Assembly: GCA_031268685.1 (NCBI GenBank)
Contig: JAIRWW010000125.1
Coordinates: 1 to 6,892 of the forward strand
Source of the DNA: Azoarcus sp.
GTDB lineage: Bacteria; Pseudomonadota; Gammaproteobacteria; Burkholderiales; Rhodocyclaceae
Length of the DNA: 6,892 nt
Reading direction: 5' to 3'
Numbering within the stretch: the first letter of the stretch is position 1; each line of letters starts with the position of its first letter. The translations under genes were made by a program, and so were the position numbers. Below the pieces are notes generated by a model that saw only the letters and a program-made list of their open reading frames with translations, was not told the origin of the DNA and did not search any database. Shown in pieces: positions 5,979 to 6,892 of this stretch.

Positions 5979-6892
5979 TTATTCCAGCAGGTTGTTCCCC
6001 GTATTGTCGGCAGAATCTGTTTCTTCAAACATTTTTTTGATCTCTGGATCATCATCGTTAGCAAAAAGGCTTTTTATGGCACGGGAAAATTCACGCGCAT
6101 CGCGTATGCCTGATTCTCTGTAGCTACTCCGGTAGGGATCTATTCCTAGCATATTGTTAATCATGTCCCTGGAAGAATCATCGCTCAGTTTATTTTCAAG
6201 ATACAAGGAAATATTGGCAAAAGCGCCTTTGAATCCAGATTTGCCTTTTTCCAGAAAACGGTCGGCTTCAATCAGGAAGCGTTCATGGTCTTTTGAGAAA
6301 TATTCCTCGTCAATGTTTTTATCTTTTTTTCGCATCAGATTCATCTTGCGGACTATTACTCCATGTAATTCAGTAAAGCCAGTAGGATGGTTTTTCATAG
6401 TATCGTAAATTGCGATAGCCTCCTTGGTTTTGCCTTTTTGGATCAGTATTTCCGCCCGATATAAAAATGCAGTTATTATTGCCGAGCTTACGATAATGCT
6501 ATTTCCTGTTTGAGCGAGTTTGTCAATAAAAATACTCGTTTCCTCATCCATGGTTTGCGCACTATTTCTTAATATTTCCTTAATCGCGCTGGCAGTAAAT
6601 TTCTTGATTTCTTCGCTGTCAACCACTTTGCAAGAGTCAGCAATTTTAGAATATGTGTGAAGGGTTTCTTCGAATTTCCCCTGTTTGTCTTGTATCACGC
6701 CTTTATTGAAAAGTGCTCTGGCGATCTGTTCCGAAATTTCCTTGTTCTCAACATAGGTCCATTTCCCTTCGAACTTCGCAATAACCTTATTAAAGGCTAT
6801 AATGGCCTCTGTGGTTTTATTTTGCTGAATTAATGCGATGCCTTGGTCGGCAATTTTGGCAGCTGCTTTTGCAACATATTCTTGTGTTGCGT
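5979..6892 (-). CDS. TPR-repeat protein, partial (5' end beyond window), function unknown
   Basis: On the complementary strand the frame is open from the window's right edge to TAA at 5979-5981, giving 303 visible residues. A GTG at 6698 could be taken as a start, but TPR-type sequence continues upstream of it, so it is internal. Helix-pair units are seen in GIALIQQNKTTEAIIAFNKV, ALFNKGVIQDKQGKFEETLH and AEILIQKGKTKEAIAIYDTM. These show the TPR pattern of a small residue or Gly, then K-x-x-E-A-I, then an aromatic. The C-terminal third is less repetitive and Lys/Glu-rich. It ends with a partial copy of the neighbour's motif (FANDDDPEIKK) and a polar acidic tail. Localisation cannot be judged because the N-terminus is missing. 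The gene is A+T-rich (a sampled 60-base line, 6481-6540, has 23 G/C) and faces the 486-aa gene; the two are probably divergent relatives. Confidence 0.85.
   Translation of the reverse strand, partial: ATQEYVAKAAAKIADQGIALIQQNKTTEAIIAFNKVIAKFEGKWTYVENKEISEQIARALFNKGVIQDKQGKFEETLHTYSKIADSCKVVDSEEIKKFTASAIKEILRNSAQTMDEETSIFIDKLAQTGNSIIVSSAIITAFLYRAEILIQKGKTKEAIAIYDTMKNHPTGFTELHGVIVRKMNLMRKKDKNIDEEYFSKDHERFLIEADRFLEKGKSGFKGAFANISLYLENKLSDDSSRDMINNMLGIDPYRSSYRESGIRDAREFSRAIKSLFANDDDPEIKKMFEETDSADNTGNNLLE

Noticed and set aside
6032..6038. A7 tract (coding strand) near the end of the leftward TPR gene as a programmed frameshift site
   Set aside because: The frame is AAA-AAA-ATG, which does not match an X-XXY-YYZ slippery heptamer, and no downstream structure or alternative frame product is evident.
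6696..6698. GTG as the start of the leftward TPR gene
   Set aside because: The frame stays open for 64 more codons to the window edge, and those codons encode further TPR-type helices, so this valine is internal.

Overview
The window looks like the chromosome of a Gram-negative proteobacterium, most likely a betaproteobacterium. This rests on the order rpoN-hpf-ptsN, the style of the RpoN, EIIA-Ntr and ParC sequences, and a G+C-rich core region. The taxonomic call is an inference; no rRNA or marker is present to settle it.

Left part (1-1603, + strand): the second half of rpoN (sigma-54), then hpf (short ribosome hibernation factor) and ptsN (EIIA-Ntr), all in one direction. This is the classic nitrogen/PTS-Ntr cluster, linking alternative sigma factor activity, ribosome hibernation and phosphorelay regulation. 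A strong G+C-rich hairpin sits in the hpf-ptsN gap, exactly where a ribosome binding site for ptsN would be expected. The hprK and rapZ genes that often follow ptsN in betaproteobacteria are not here.

Middle (1604-4136): a noncoding convergent gap of about 220 bases, then parC on the - strand (complete, 770 aa), the DNA-cleaving subunit of topoisomerase IV. Its quinolone-pocket serine position is alanine.

Right part (4137-6892): composition falls sharply; sampled 60-base lines go from about 68% G+C inside parC to about 30-38% here. A divergent gap holds a possible 54-aa small ORF with a good Shine-Dalgarno. It is followed by an exported 486-aa protein built of about nine TPR-like units with a recurring R-[YF]-G...D-P motif. 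Convergent to it, and running off the right edge, is a second TPR-type gene whose visible part reads open to the window end. The two look like members of one divergent repeat family and give this end the character of an accessory insertion beside parC. Their function is unknown. I found no RNA genes, CRISPR, insertion sequence or attachment site.
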